Assembly: GCA_902766125.1 (NCBI GenBank)
Contig: CACXCG010000021.1
Coordinates: 62,001-126,000, forward strand
Direction of reading: 5' to 3'
Source of the DNA: an uncultured Spirochaetaceae bacterium
GTDB lineage: Bacteria > Spirochaetota > Spirochaetia > Treponematales > Treponemataceae
Length of the DNA stretch: 64,000 bases
The translations under genes and the position numbers were made by a program. Every line of letters begins with the position of its first letter. Position 1 is the first letter of the stretch. The notes beneath the pieces are model-generated. The model made no database searches. It was not told the DNA's origin and saw only the letters and a program-made list of their open reading frames with translations. Below are positions 33,500 through 42,525 of the stretch, piece by piece.

Positions 33500-34732
33500 C
33501 TGCTGAACTTCGCCTGCAAGAAAGTTTCTATACTTGTCAGGATTTACACGGAACGCAATAATCCGTTTTCCTTCTTCATTCATAGCGTGTTTAAGAGCCA
33601 TCTGCGATTCATTTGACAGCCTTTCTGCAGAAATAAGTCTGAGTGAACGTGACGAAAGTCCTATTGCCGGTCTGCAGGTAAGGTTTTCGTATGCAAGTTC
33701 GCGCTCCAGTTTGTCGTACAGTTCTTCTGCACGTTTAAGGGCAGTGTCTATGTCGTATCCCATAATAACACTGCAACCGTCGTTTCCGTCTTCGAAAACA
33801 AGATCATTGAATCCTGCTATTTCAAGAATTGCTTTTATAAGGTCCTGTTTTGCCGGATTGTCGGTTACCAGTCCGGGTACGTGAACCGTCATGAGGGTAA
33901 GGTCGATGTCTGCTGCAGCGGCCCGTTCCAGTTCGCTTTCAAGGCGGGGTTTCATATATGCCTGCCAGCCAAATCCTGTTGCCGGAGAAAACAGTCCGCT
34001 TTCTTCTGAAACAGTCTTTTGTGTTTCTGTATCTGCGGTTGTTTCTGCCTTGGGTTCCGGGCTTTGCTGTAAAACAGGTTTCTGTTCTGGTTCTTCTTTT
34101 GTTACCGGTTTTACTGGTTCTGTGTAATCATCGGTAAATGAATCAGGCTGTGCAGTCTGAACTTCCATGTGCGGAGTGCTTTCCTGAATGACAGGTTTTG
34201 TAACAGGACGGACAGTTCTTTCTTCCTGTACTTCAACGGGATCTGTCGGAAGGCTTACCATATAGACAATAAGGGCAACGGTTGCAGCAAGAATAATGAA
34301 AAAGGCTATGGCACAGTGCTGTAACAGTGCTTCGGGGGTAAGCAGATAGATACTTGCATTTATGGTCAGCGTTGTTGTTCTGGTATTTATCTTTGTGCTC
34401 TTGGGACGCAAAAAGAGTGAGGTTCCGGAAGGTACGTCTTCTATGTTTGCCGGATACGATATAATCAGATTGTTTCCAGAAAGAATCTGTAATGCGGCAA
34501 TATTGTCTATGTCACTCAGCGCATCGGTAAGTCCGCGGTTAAACTGTTCGGTTCCAGGTTCTGCAATGGCTGAAACAGATGCTGTCTTACGTACTATTTC
34601 GTTGAAGCGGTCATCCCAGCGTGTATTTCCCTCCTGATACAGAAGTACCAGAGAAGCTCCAAATAACGCAATGGTAAGGAAATACACCACTGCAATACAA
34701 ATTCCGAAAATAGGAGAACGTGTCTTTTTCAT
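33491..34732 (-). CDS. Two-helix membrane protein with degenerate GGDEF-like domain
   Basis: 413 residues from ATG 34732. TM1 is at about 8-31 and TM2 near 145-168, enclosing a periplasmic sensor-sized domain of about 110 residues. A Pro/Glu/Thr-rich cytoplasmic linker leads to a C-terminal domain whose pattern (FNDLVFEDGNDGCSVIMG, then AERLSNESQMALKHA) resembles a diguanylate cyclase fold. The GGDEF signature is replaced by GNDGC-like residues. It is unlikely to make c-di-GMP and might bind a nucleotide or a protein instead. It is the last gene of the 41260-33491 operon and overlaps the convergent TPR gene by 9 bases. Confidence 0.75.
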   Translation of the reverse strand: MKKTRSPIFGICIAVVYFLTIALFGASLVLLYQEGNTRWDDRFNEIVRKTASVSAIAEPGTEQFNRGLTDALSDIDNIAALQILSGNNLIISYPANIEDVPSGTSLFLRPKSTKINTRTTTLTINASIYLLTPEALLQHCAIAFFIILAATVALIVYMVSLPTDPVEVQEERTVRPVTKPVIQESTPHMEVQTAQPDSFTDDYTEPVKPVTKEEPEQKPVLQQSPEPKAETTADTETQKTVSEESGLFSPATGFGWQAYMKPRLESELERAAAADIDLTLMTVHVPGLVTDNPAKQDLIKAILEIAGFNDLVFEDGNDGCSVIMGYDIDTALKRAEELYDKLERELAYENLTCRPAIGLSSRSLRLISAERLSNESQMALKHAMNEEGKRIIAFRVNPDKYRNFLAGEVQQSV

Positions 34733-34733
34733 A

Positions 34734-36248
34734 CTACTCAGTATACCGCAGTGAGTAAGAGTATGCAAGTTTTGCAAGCCCAAAAAAACTGTTTTTCTGA
34801 GTATCTTTTGCCTGAAAATAAGCTACCAGCGGAAGCAGGCTCATCAGGTATGGAGTCAGAGAAGGGCCGTTTGCATTAAACTGAACGTCAAGCTCAGATT
34901 TCCAGGTTTTGATAAAGGATTCAAAATTGAATATGCGTTTATCTTTTCCAAAGCTGAATAAATCCTGCTGCGGTACCGATTCTTTTCGGCTTAACAGCGC
35001 ATTTGTTTTGGTGTAGCCGTTCGCCTTTGCCCAGTCTTCAAGCGTTTTCCGGTATCCGTCAAGAACTTCTGTTGTCAGTCTGTTTTCACCAGTTTCAACA
35101 AGCGGTGTCCGGTACATAAGAGATGCAAAACTCTGTTCCGCGGGAATTGTTCGTCCTGCTTTGTTGTTGTACAGCTGGTCAAGATAGGTTCCTTTTGCGT
35201 AGGGCTTTCCGTTATGGTATGCAAAATCTGCACCCAAAAGCTGTATGTGTTCAAAGCCCAGTTTCCGTGCAATATCACAGGCTGCAATAGTTACCGTTCC
35301 GCTTCCTGCCTGTATACGGGGAATATATGCGTATTTCTGAGCCAGCTGCACAAGCGGATGTCCGGTATGCACCAGTACGGTGGTACAGCCGGCCTCCTGT
35401 GCTGCCTGAAGGCTTTCCGGACATGATGCCGCATCAAAAAAGCAGACGCGGGGAAGCGCATTGTTTTTTTCCTGAAGATTTTCAAAATGTGAAATGGAAA
35501 CATGCTGTGCATCTATGCTTACCACTGCATCACAGGAAATGTTTTTTTTGCGCAGAATGCTTAGTGCGGTATCTGTTGCAAATATGCAGTATTCATTGCG
35601 GTTTGTAATCAGTTCCTGTATTGTCTGGTCAAGGCTTGGACCTGCTGCAATGACGGCGGCAGTTTTTTTTGTGTCAAACAAAGAGCAGATATCCGGTTCT
35701 TGTGTAAACTGTTTCAGGTTTAACAGAATGTTTCTCTGCCACAGTTTTCCAAAATGTGCCTGAACGGAATAATCTGCTGCAATCTGTTTTACTGCCTGTT
35801 CAAGGGCAGTTCTCATGTTGCTGCAGCTGACGATAGCCCTGTCTTCCCAGGCGCGGTGCGGAACAAAGGTTATGCTTCCCTGTACCTGCGGAAGATAGTG
35901 CTGCATAATGTTACTGCACAGTTCTGATTCCGTGCAGGGAATAAAATTAGGATACTGCAGAAGTTGTGTAACAGAGGGCAGTGCAGTACAGAACGCAAGA
36001 GATTCTTTGTCTGCTTCTACAGCAAAGACCAGTATTCCGTCTTTTACTAATTGTGCAAGATGAAATGCTCCTCCTAAGCCCGCTGCAACAATACAGCCGG
36101 GTTTGTTTCCGTTACTGTCTGTCTGGATTGAAGAAGCAAAGGTTGTTTCTTCTGCATGCGGATTGTATTTTGAGTGCATGGGTTTTCCGTCGGTAAAGAG
36201 GGGAATCAATTCTCCTGTTTTAGACTCAATCGTTCCGCTGTACATCAT
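34734..36248 (-). CDS. DUF115/MAF-type motility-associated protein (second copy)
   Basis: 504 residues; AGGAG 7 bases before ATG 36248. The central domain has AVIAAGPSLDQTIQEL, then DAVVSIDA and QLLGADFAYHNGKPYA, the pattern of the 6-hydroxymethylpterin pyrophosphokinase MptE-like/DUF115 family that includes motility accessory factors (Maf). Maf proteins of Campylobacter and Aeromonas are linked to flagellin glycosylation. It overlaps its upstream paralogue by 4 bases (ATGA). A flagellar glycosylation role here is inference. Confidence 0.75.
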   Translation of the reverse strand: MMYSGTIESKTGELIPLFTDGKPMHSKYNPHAEETTFASSIQTDSNGNKPGCIVAAGLGGAFHLAQLVKDGILVFAVEADKESLAFCTALPSVTQLLQYPNFIPCTESELCSNIMQHYLPQVQGSITFVPHRAWEDRAIVSCSNMRTALEQAVKQIAADYSVQAHFGKLWQRNILLNLKQFTQEPDICSLFDTKKTAAVIAAGPSLDQTIQELITNRNEYCIFATDTALSILRKKNISCDAVVSIDAQHVSISHFENLQEKNNALPRVCFFDAASCPESLQAAQEAGCTTVLVHTGHPLVQLAQKYAYIPRIQAGSGTVTIAACDIARKLGFEHIQLLGADFAYHNGKPYAKGTYLDQLYNNKAGRTIPAEQSFASLMYRTPLVETGENRLTTEVLDGYRKTLEDWAKANGYTKTNALLSRKESVPQQDLFSFGKDKRIFNFESFIKTWKSELDVQFNANGPSLTPYLMSLLPLVAYFQAKDTQKNSFFGLAKLAYSYSLRYTE

Positions 36249-37693
36249 ACACTGACTCCTATTGCCTTAAGCAGATGTTCTTCAAATTGATTCATTGCCT
36301 CTCGGATGGAAATATCTTCAGTTTGTTTTTCTGAGGAACGCTGTTTTTGAATATACAGTGCTGGTAACGCATCTTTTATCCAGGCGTCATCTGTTTTGTG
36401 CCTGCTGATTATGACCTGGAGTTTTTCTTTTCGTTCCTGTTCTTTTTGAGAAACTGTGTGCTGTTCAAAAGAAAGCGGCTGTGTATTTTGTGTATGTGTT
36501 TTTTCAAAGTCATTCCATGTTACGGTGTCAACTTGTCCCAGCTGATTTTTATATGGACTGTCGCTTAACCGATGAAGTCTTCCGTTAAAGTCTGCAGTGC
36601 TAAACCACTTGCGGTACAGTTCAAGCGAACCGTTAGTAAAATGGGTTGGGGTAAGACGGGTTTCTTTGGGACACTGTCTGTTGTCTTTGGTGCTGTCACG
36701 GTTTTCGTTTTCGTTAGGTTTTGCATGAACGCTTCCCGGTGAACAGGCAAGGTCTAAGCCGCAGACGTATACCTGATTGTCTGTAAGGTTTAGTGCAAGT
36801 CGTGCCGCGGTTCCGCTTACGGTTCCGTTCCGTTCTGCACGGACTATCGGTATGTTCAGTTCTTCCAGAATCGTCTGACTGATTCCGTCTCCGTATGCAA
36901 GCGGAACTATACTGCATTTGTTAAGAATCTGTGTGGGGCAGGCTGCTTCCAGAGAAAGTGCAAGAGGAACCGTAAGCAAATTTCTTTCTATGCAGGAAAG
37001 ATGTGGTTTTGCCCAGTAGCCTCCGTCGGTGGAAATAATAAGATCCGGGGTTATGCCATACGAAACAAGCGGCAGTAAGGCAGAAGAAACTGCAATAATA
37101 TTCATTCTGCTTCGTAAGCGCTGTATTTCTGGCAGGGAATGTGTAAGGCTTGGTCCTGATGCACAGATTACAACGGGTGCATGCGTTTTTTGGGGAATGC
37201 AGAAACTGTTTGCATAGAGTGCAAAGCGGCATGCGTTTTTTGCCCATCGGCCTGCAAAGTATGTTCTTGTTCCCAGTACATCCCGGCTTTTTAATACTGC
37301 CTGTTTTATTTCATTCCAGACAAATGTGTTCTGTGACGGATATGCCTGTTCTGACGGTTTCCAGGAAATGAACAGAGTCTGTGAAAGTCCTTCTTCTCCT
37401 AAAAGCGAAAACAGCTGTTCTGCTAAACTGCTGCAGTCTTCAAGGTACAGCACCTGATCAAAGACTGCGTCGAATGAAGCAAACTGTTTGTCGTAACGGA
37501 CTGCAAGTATACGTGCATTTTTAAAGCGTTCCCGTAAGAACGGAAGGCAGTAGGAACAAGCTGGTTCTGTTATGAGTACCGTCTGCGGAGTAAACATACA
37601 TTCAAGGCTCTGTACAAAACGCTCTGCTTCTTTTTGAGGATTATATGCTGAATGCAGTCTGATTCCGTTTACGATAACCGTATTCTCAGGCAT
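36245..37693 (-). CDS. DUF115/MAF-type motility-associated protein (first copy)
   Basis: 482 residues from ATG 37693, which has GGAGG immediately upstream inside the end of the previous gene (8-base overlap); a longer frame adds 37 unsupported residues. The domain pattern is PVVICASGPSLTHSLPEI, PDLIISTDGG and VYVCGLDLACS, parallel to the downstream paralogue but clearly diverged. The last about 130 residues are Gln/Glu/Lys-rich. A tandem pair of such proteins suggests a heteromeric complex or two related transferase steps. Confidence 0.72.
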   Translation of the reverse strand: MPENTVIVNGIRLHSAYNPQKEAERFVQSLECMFTPQTVLITEPACSYCLPFLRERFKNARILAVRYDKQFASFDAVFDQVLYLEDCSSLAEQLFSLLGEEGLSQTLFISWKPSEQAYPSQNTFVWNEIKQAVLKSRDVLGTRTYFAGRWAKNACRFALYANSFCIPQKTHAPVVICASGPSLTHSLPEIQRLRSRMNIIAVSSALLPLVSYGITPDLIISTDGGYWAKPHLSCIERNLLTVPLALSLEAACPTQILNKCSIVPLAYGDGISQTILEELNIPIVRAERNGTVSGTAARLALNLTDNQVYVCGLDLACSPGSVHAKPNENENRDSTKDNRQCPKETRLTPTHFTNGSLELYRKWFSTADFNGRLHRLSDSPYKNQLGQVDTVTWNDFEKTHTQNTQPLSFEQHTVSQKEQERKEKLQVIISRHKTDDAWIKDALPALYIQKQRSSEKQTEDISIREAMNQFEEHLLKAIGVSV

Positions 37694-38471
37694 TGTATTC
37701 CTCCTCAAAGAAAAGTCGGAGTGCTTTTTGTGCTGACCGTTCGGTAGTAACCGTAAATTGTGCGGAAACCGACTGGTCGGTAGTGCCGGAAAGCAGTTTT
37801 TCAAGCGTTTTCTGCCTGTTTTCTGTGTTTTGAAGGGAAAGAACCGCTATTTTTTTTAGGACAAGTGTTTCGGAAAACTGTACGGTAGCCCAGGCACAGC
37901 AACCGTAGGCTTCTAGAATTCCTGCCAGTAGAGCCGTGTATTCCGGGCTGTCACTGGTAATTGCGGCGTTTTCAAGAGTGCTGTAGATGTCTGTACAGAG
38001 TGTTTTACTGCCCTGTACTGCCTGTATTGTTACGGTCGTATTTGTGAGTGAGTCAGCCTTTATTAGCTGTTTTATGTCGTTTCCGCTGAATACTGTTCCA
38101 GCGTGTTCGTCTGTAAGACAGGGGGCCATAAAGATATATTCGGTATCGCCGTATTTAAATCGCTGGATAAAGACTGATCTTAGTTTATCACATAATGCAG
38201 GAGAAAAAAACTGAAAGAAGGGAAATCCGTCGTCCTTTGCGTCAAATACTTGAGTTGCAGCCTGCGGTATAATTCCATTCCAGAAAGAAAGGGTAGAAAC
38301 TGCTTTTTTTGCAGAAAGACAGTCGTACCCGGAAACTGCAATTGGAATAAATGATGCAGCGCGTTTTAATAAAAGGGCATGAATAAAGCCGTGTGCACGG
38401 CACAGGGAAGCAAAGGATCCCTGTATGACACACGGCTTAGGTTTTGTAAGAATCGTTTCTAAAAGACCCAT
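37686..38471 (-). CDS. Hypothetical protein in the acidic-protein/MAF operon
   Basis: 261 residues with no signal peptide or membrane helix that I can see and no recognised motif. It begins immediately at the acidic-protein stop (TGATG, one-base overlap) and overlaps the first MAF-like gene at its end, so it is translated with them. Composition is ordinary, with several Cys. A function with its neighbours is likely but unspecified. Confidence 0.75.
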   Translation of the reverse strand: MGLLETILTKPKPCVIQGSFASLCRAHGFIHALLLKRAASFIPIAVSGYDCLSAKKAVSTLSFWNGIIPQAATQVFDAKDDGFPFFQFFSPALCDKLRSVFIQRFKYGDTEYIFMAPCLTDEHAGTVFSGNDIKQLIKADSLTNTTVTIQAVQGSKTLCTDIYSTLENAAITSDSPEYTALLAGILEAYGCCAWATVQFSETLVLKKIAVLSLQNTENRQKTLEKLLSGTTDQSVSAQFTVTTERSAQKALRLFFEEEYNA

Positions 38472-41260
38472 CAGGCAAGACCAAGTTCAGTAAAGAGCTT
38501 TTTATATGTCTCAAACTGCTCGGATTTTGCAAACTCGGTAATCTTTTCTTCGGGAAGGCTTTCCAGCAGCTGATCCATGTATGAAAGCACAGATTTAATT
38601 TCCTGCTTCATGGTTTCAGGAATACCCTGCGTTGATTCTGTTTTTACTACAGGTGCACTTTCAGTACTGCGTGAAACTTCTGCAACAACAGGAGCTGCAA
38701 CTGTCTCTGCAACACTTTCTTCTGCAGCTTCTTCTTCTCCGTTCCACTGATTGAATACGCCTTCTGCAGGTTCGTCGTTGATTGCACCTTCAGATTCTTC
38801 ATCCTCATCCACAATTTCTGATTCTGCAGGAGCAGCATCATCTTCAAGGTATTCGAATGTTTTTTCGGTCATGGGTTCAACCTCATCGTTTTCAAACAGA
38901 TCGATGGGAGCTTCATAACCTTCTGCTGCGGGCGTGTATTCAACCTGAGCTACATCAGGAATTTCTTCTTCTTCAATTTCGTCTGATTCTTCAGGAATGT
39001 CTTCAACCTTTTCTCCGCTTGCACCTGTGGCATCATCCTGGAGCATGTCGGAAGAAGATGATTCAACAAAGATGTCGTCATCGGATTTGTGTACGGAGAT
39101 TTCACTGGGAAGTCCTTCGATTTCTTCGTCCTGCTCATCTGCAGAACCTGATGACATAAGGTCTTCGTCAAATACCGGTTCTTCAAGTTTTTCTTCTGCA
39201 AAGTTCATTGAAAGACCGTTGTTTTCAGAAACATCATCTTCAGCAACTGCTACCTCATTTTGAGGCATTTCTTCCTGAGTAAATTCAGCGCTGTTCATGA
39301 TGTTGTTCATTTCATCGCCGCTTAAGGCAATGGAATCATCGCCGTCATCCTCATCACCGAAGAAACCTGTTGCCTGAGGAGCTGCATCCTGAGCAACATT
39401 GTTCAGTTCTTCCATTGAGAGCGTAATTGAATCATCACCGTCATCTTCATCACCAAAGAAGCCGGTTGACTTTTCTGTTGCATCCTGAGCAACATTGTTC
39501 AGTTCTTCCATTGAAAGAGTGATTGAATCGTCACCGTCATCTTCATCGCCAAAGAAACCTGTTTTGGCAGGTGCAGGATTGTCCAGGGCGGGAGTTGCAG
39601 TTACAGAGTTTGTATTTCCTGCCCTCAAATCAGCAAATTCAGTTTTAAGACCTGCAATTTCTGACTTGAGTGATGCAAGTTCTGAGGCAATTGATTTAAG
39701 AATGTCTGTATTGTCAACTGCTTCAGTTGCTGGTGCGGTACGTGTTACAGGTGCAGCTGTTTCTGCTGCGGGTTCTTCAAATTCAACTTCCGGTTCACTG
39801 TCTGTCTGTTCACCCTGAACTGCATTTTCATCAGGAAGGAATTCAGGAATGTTGTATTCTGAAGTCTGTTCTGTTTCGCTGTCTCCAAACAAATCTTCGT
39901 CGTTGTCCGGACTCTGGCTCTGGGGAAGTTCAAAATTATCTTCTAGAGCAGGAGAGGGGACGCTCAGTTCACCTTCAGTAATAGTCGGCTCATTGACAAT
40001 AAAATCATCTAAGGTCTTTTCGGTTCCTGCAGTTTCTTCTTCAACGGATGTCTCTGTTGTGTCAGCTGTTTCAACCGCATCAGAAAACGTGTCTTGCGTC
40101 AGTGATGCCGCCTCCTCTTCAAATGTGTCAGGAATTGAATCTGATGCAAGAGCAGGTTCTTCGGTTGTATCTGCTTTTTCTGCAGAGCCCATGTCTACGG
40201 TATCAAGAATAGAATCAACGTCAAAACTGTCATCGGGTGCACCAAAATCGGTGTCGTTTGCACCGCTGGTTACAGGAGCAGCGCTTTCTTCTACTTCGAT
40301 TTCAACTGATTCTTCATCATCTGCTGAAGTTTCTGTATCTGAAACGGTGTCTTCTGCATAACCGCCGTCATCAGTATCTACTGCAATGTCGTAGTCAACG
40401 GTTGCATTTGCTTTAGGTTTATTTGCATCGGGACCTTTTACAAAACCGGTATCAATGTCACCGACACCAAATTCATTAAGGTCTACTTCTTCTGAGTTCA
40501 TGTCAATTGAAGATTCTGTGCTGTGTGTAACCGGAGCTTCTTCTTTCGGGCCTTCATCAACAATGTTGTCAAACAGATCATCGTAGTCTTCACCAGCTGT
40601 TTCGCCTGCAGAGCCTGATGAATCTGCGTCATCTTCTTCGGTTTCTGTCTGAACGCTGTCGTCAAAGCTGAGGTCTATGCTCATAGGCTGATCATAGGTA
40701 ACTTCTTCTTCCTTTGTTTCTGTTTCAAGACCAAACTCTGAGGGGTCAAGGAAAGAGTCAAGGGAAACATCGCCGCTGTCGCCGGAACTGCTGTCGCCGC
40801 CCATAAAGTCATCAAGGGAAATTTCACCGTCTTCGTGACTGTCAGTTGCCTCTGGTGCAGGGGAATCATCAAAGAAACTGTCCAGATCAACATCTCCGTC
40901 GGGAATATCGGGGACAGATTCTGCGGGATCAACTTCTTTTGAGGGACTGTCATCTGAAGTTCCTGCTATAAAGTCATCAAGTTCAAGATTTTCTTCTGCT
41001 GCAGGTTCTTCGTTCATGACGGGTTCTTCAACAGATTCTTCTGCGATATCTGCTGCAGGTTCTGAGAGAGAACTGTCATCGGCAAACATGTCGTCTGCTG
41101 ATGTAACGGGTGTTTCATCAAGAAACGAAAAGTCGGGAAGTGCATCGTCCTGTGCGGAATCCTGCACTGAATCCTCACTCTGAGTAACTGATTCTTCGGG
41201 CGTTTTAACCCAGACTCCGTACTGGTCAAGTTTTTTGTTTTCATCCGCTGAATCGATCAT
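38471..41260 (-). CDS. Very acidic repeat protein with coiled coil and conserved C-terminus
   Basis: 929 residues, extremely rich in Asp, Glu, Ser and Thr over almost the entire length, with few Lys/Arg. A Leu-heptad segment (KSIASELASLKSEIAGLKTEF) sits near 535-560. Immediately after it are three 32-residue repeats starting GFFGDEDDGDDSI and continuing LSxEELNN. The last about 55 residues are ordinary and helical, which may be the functional module. No signal peptide is seen. It is the first gene of a five-gene operon with two MAF/DUF115 proteins. I do not recognise a named family; a flagellar or envelope scaffold is a guess. Confidence 0.8.
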   Translation of the reverse strand: MIDSADENKKLDQYGVWVKTPEESVTQSEDSVQDSAQDDALPDFSFLDETPVTSADDMFADDSSLSEPAADIAEESVEEPVMNEEPAAEENLELDDFIAGTSDDSPSKEVDPAESVPDIPDGDVDLDSFFDDSPAPEATDSHEDGEISLDDFMGGDSSSGDSGDVSLDSFLDPSEFGLETETKEEEVTYDQPMSIDLSFDDSVQTETEEDDADSSGSAGETAGEDYDDLFDNIVDEGPKEEAPVTHSTESSIDMNSEEVDLNEFGVGDIDTGFVKGPDANKPKANATVDYDIAVDTDDGGYAEDTVSDTETSADDEESVEIEVEESAAPVTSGANDTDFGAPDDSFDVDSILDTVDMGSAEKADTTEEPALASDSIPDTFEEEAASLTQDTFSDAVETADTTETSVEEETAGTEKTLDDFIVNEPTITEGELSVPSPALEDNFELPQSQSPDNDEDLFGDSETEQTSEYNIPEFLPDENAVQGEQTDSEPEVEFEEPAAETAAPVTRTAPATEAVDNTDILKSIASELASLKSEIAGLKTEFADLRAGNTNSVTATPALDNPAPAKTGFFGDEDDGDDSITLSMEELNNVAQDATEKSTGFFGDEDDGDDSITLSMEELNNVAQDAAPQATGFFGDEDDGDDSIALSGDEMNNIMNSAEFTQEEMPQNEVAVAEDDVSENNGLSMNFAEEKLEEPVFDEDLMSSGSADEQDEEIEGLPSEISVHKSDDDIFVESSSSDMLQDDATGASGEKVEDIPEESDEIEEEEIPDVAQVEYTPAAEGYEAPIDLFENDEVEPMTEKTFEYLEDDAAPAESEIVDEDEESEGAINDEPAEGVFNQWNGEEEAAEESVAETVAAPVVAEVSRSTESAPVVKTESTQGIPETMKQEIKSVLSYMDQLLESLPEEKITEFAKSEQFETYKKLFTELGLA
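39270..39565 (-). repeat. Three 96-base in-frame repeats inside the acidic protein gene
   Basis: Three consecutive copies encode the 32-residue unit. The two upstream-most (39370-39565) are nearly identical at the DNA level and the third is diverged, which indicates recent duplication of one unit. Confidence 0.8.
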
Positions 41261-41399
41261 GTGGTTATCCCCTTTACAAAATTATCGTTCTCTTTTACAT
41301 CGGCATAAAGTCAGCAGAACTTCATGTTTATTTTACTATAGGGCAAAGATTTTAGCAAGGCTTATGTTTTAGATAAGCTGTTCCGATACTTTCTGTATA

Positions 41400-41897
41400 A
41401 TGATACGTTTTAGATTGCTTGGCGCAGTATGTGCCGGAACACTGTTTTATGTGCTTCTGGGAATATTCTGTGGCCGGGACGGTTTGTGGGCTTACAATCA
41501 GCTTCTGGAACAAAAACGGATGCTGAGCACGCACGCTGCTTCCATTGAAAAAACACATGAAGAACTCATGCTTGAAAAAGTTGCACTTCAGAAAGACCCT
41601 GATGTCATTGCCGCTTATGCCCGCCGCCTTGGTTATGTAAGTGAAGGTGAAAAACTGGTTAAAATCAGTGGACTTGCCGTAACCGAAAGCCGTGTCTGGA
41701 ATCCGGGTGTGGTACTCCGTCACGAAGATGTGAGGTATGTTCCTGAGAATTTCTGCAAGATGATGGGAATTGTTGTTGCGTTTATGGCATACCTGGTGCT
41801 TTTCCTGCATGATTTTAATCATGGGTACATTCAGTTTCCGCGTAAAAAAAAGAACTTTGTAAACGTAAAGGGGCTTACGGTTTATGATATTTCCTAA
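41400..41897 (+). CDS. FtsB/DivIC-like septum protein with a second membrane helix
   Basis: 165 residues. An N-terminal TM helix (about 5-25) is followed by a coiled coil (about 30-65) and AYARRLGYVSEGEKLVKI, the conserved FtsB/DivIC pattern. Unlike typical family members of about 100 residues it continues to a second hydrophobic helix (about 122-140) and a basic tail. It would act in the divisome. It overlaps tsaC by 14 bases. Confidence 0.75.
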   Translation: MIRFRLLGAVCAGTLFYVLLGIFCGRDGLWAYNQLLEQKRMLSTHAASIEKTHEELMLEKVALQKDPDVIAAYARRLGYVSEGEKLVKISGLAVTESRVWNPGVVLRHEDVRYVPENFCKMMGIVVAFMAYLVLFLHDFNHGYIQFPRKKKNFVNVKGLTVYDIS

Positions 41898-42525
41898 AGA
41901 CGATCCGTCTTCTGTTGAGCATGCGGCTTCCTGTTTAAGTTCCGGAAAAATTGCAGTGCTTCCTACTGATACCATCTACGGGTTCAGCGGTATTGTTGAC
42001 GTTGAAATGGACAGTCAGTTTCATACCGGGGACAGAATCCGTGAAATAAAGGGCAGGGACGAGACAAAACCCTTCATCCATCTTATTGCAGATCCCAACG
42101 ATATCCGTGTATATACCAATGATGTCATACCTGAGGAACTTTTAAGCAAGTGGCCGGGTGCGTTATCTATCATTGTGCATGTTAAACCCGGTTCTCCGCT
42201 TGAAGCTGAGGGCAAGACAGCAGCTTTCCGCTGTCCCGATGATCCGTGGCTGCGTTCTGTCATTAATGCAGTTGGCGCTCCCATTTACAGCACCAGTGTT
42301 AACCGTTCCGGCGAGCCTCCTTTAACCGATGTGGCAGAAATAGAAAAGCAGTTTGAAAATGAAGTTGACCTGATTGTATTTGACGGAGATCTGGAAGAAA
42401 ACCGTGTTCCTTCAACAATTGTTTCACTTTCAGAAAACGGAAAATATTCAATAATAAGACAGGGTGCGGTGCAGGTGGAAAAACCGCATACATCATTAAT
42501 CTCCCGTTTATTTGGAAAACACTAA
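41884..42525 (+). CDS. tsaC: L-threonylcarbamoyladenylate synthase (TsaC/Sua5/YrdC family)
   Basis: 213 residues. Family motifs are LPTDTIYGFSG, IKGRDETKPFIHLI, FRCPDDPWL and YSTSVNRSGEPP. The enzyme makes threonylcarbamoyl-AMP, the first step of t6A modification of ANN-decoding tRNAs. Its length matches short TsaC plus a small C-terminal extension, lacking the separate Sua5 domain. Its stop overlaps the convergent gene on the minus strand by 4 bases. Confidence 0.9.
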   Translation: MIFPKDDPSSVEHAASCLSSGKIAVLPTDTIYGFSGIVDVEMDSQFHTGDRIREIKGRDETKPFIHLIADPNDIRVYTNDVIPEELLSKWPGALSIIVHVKPGSPLEAEGKTAAFRCPDDPWLRSVINAVGAPIYSTSVNRSGEPPLTDVAEIEKQFENEVDLIVFDGDLEENRVPSTIVSLSENGKYSIIRQGAVQVEKPHTSLISRLFGKH

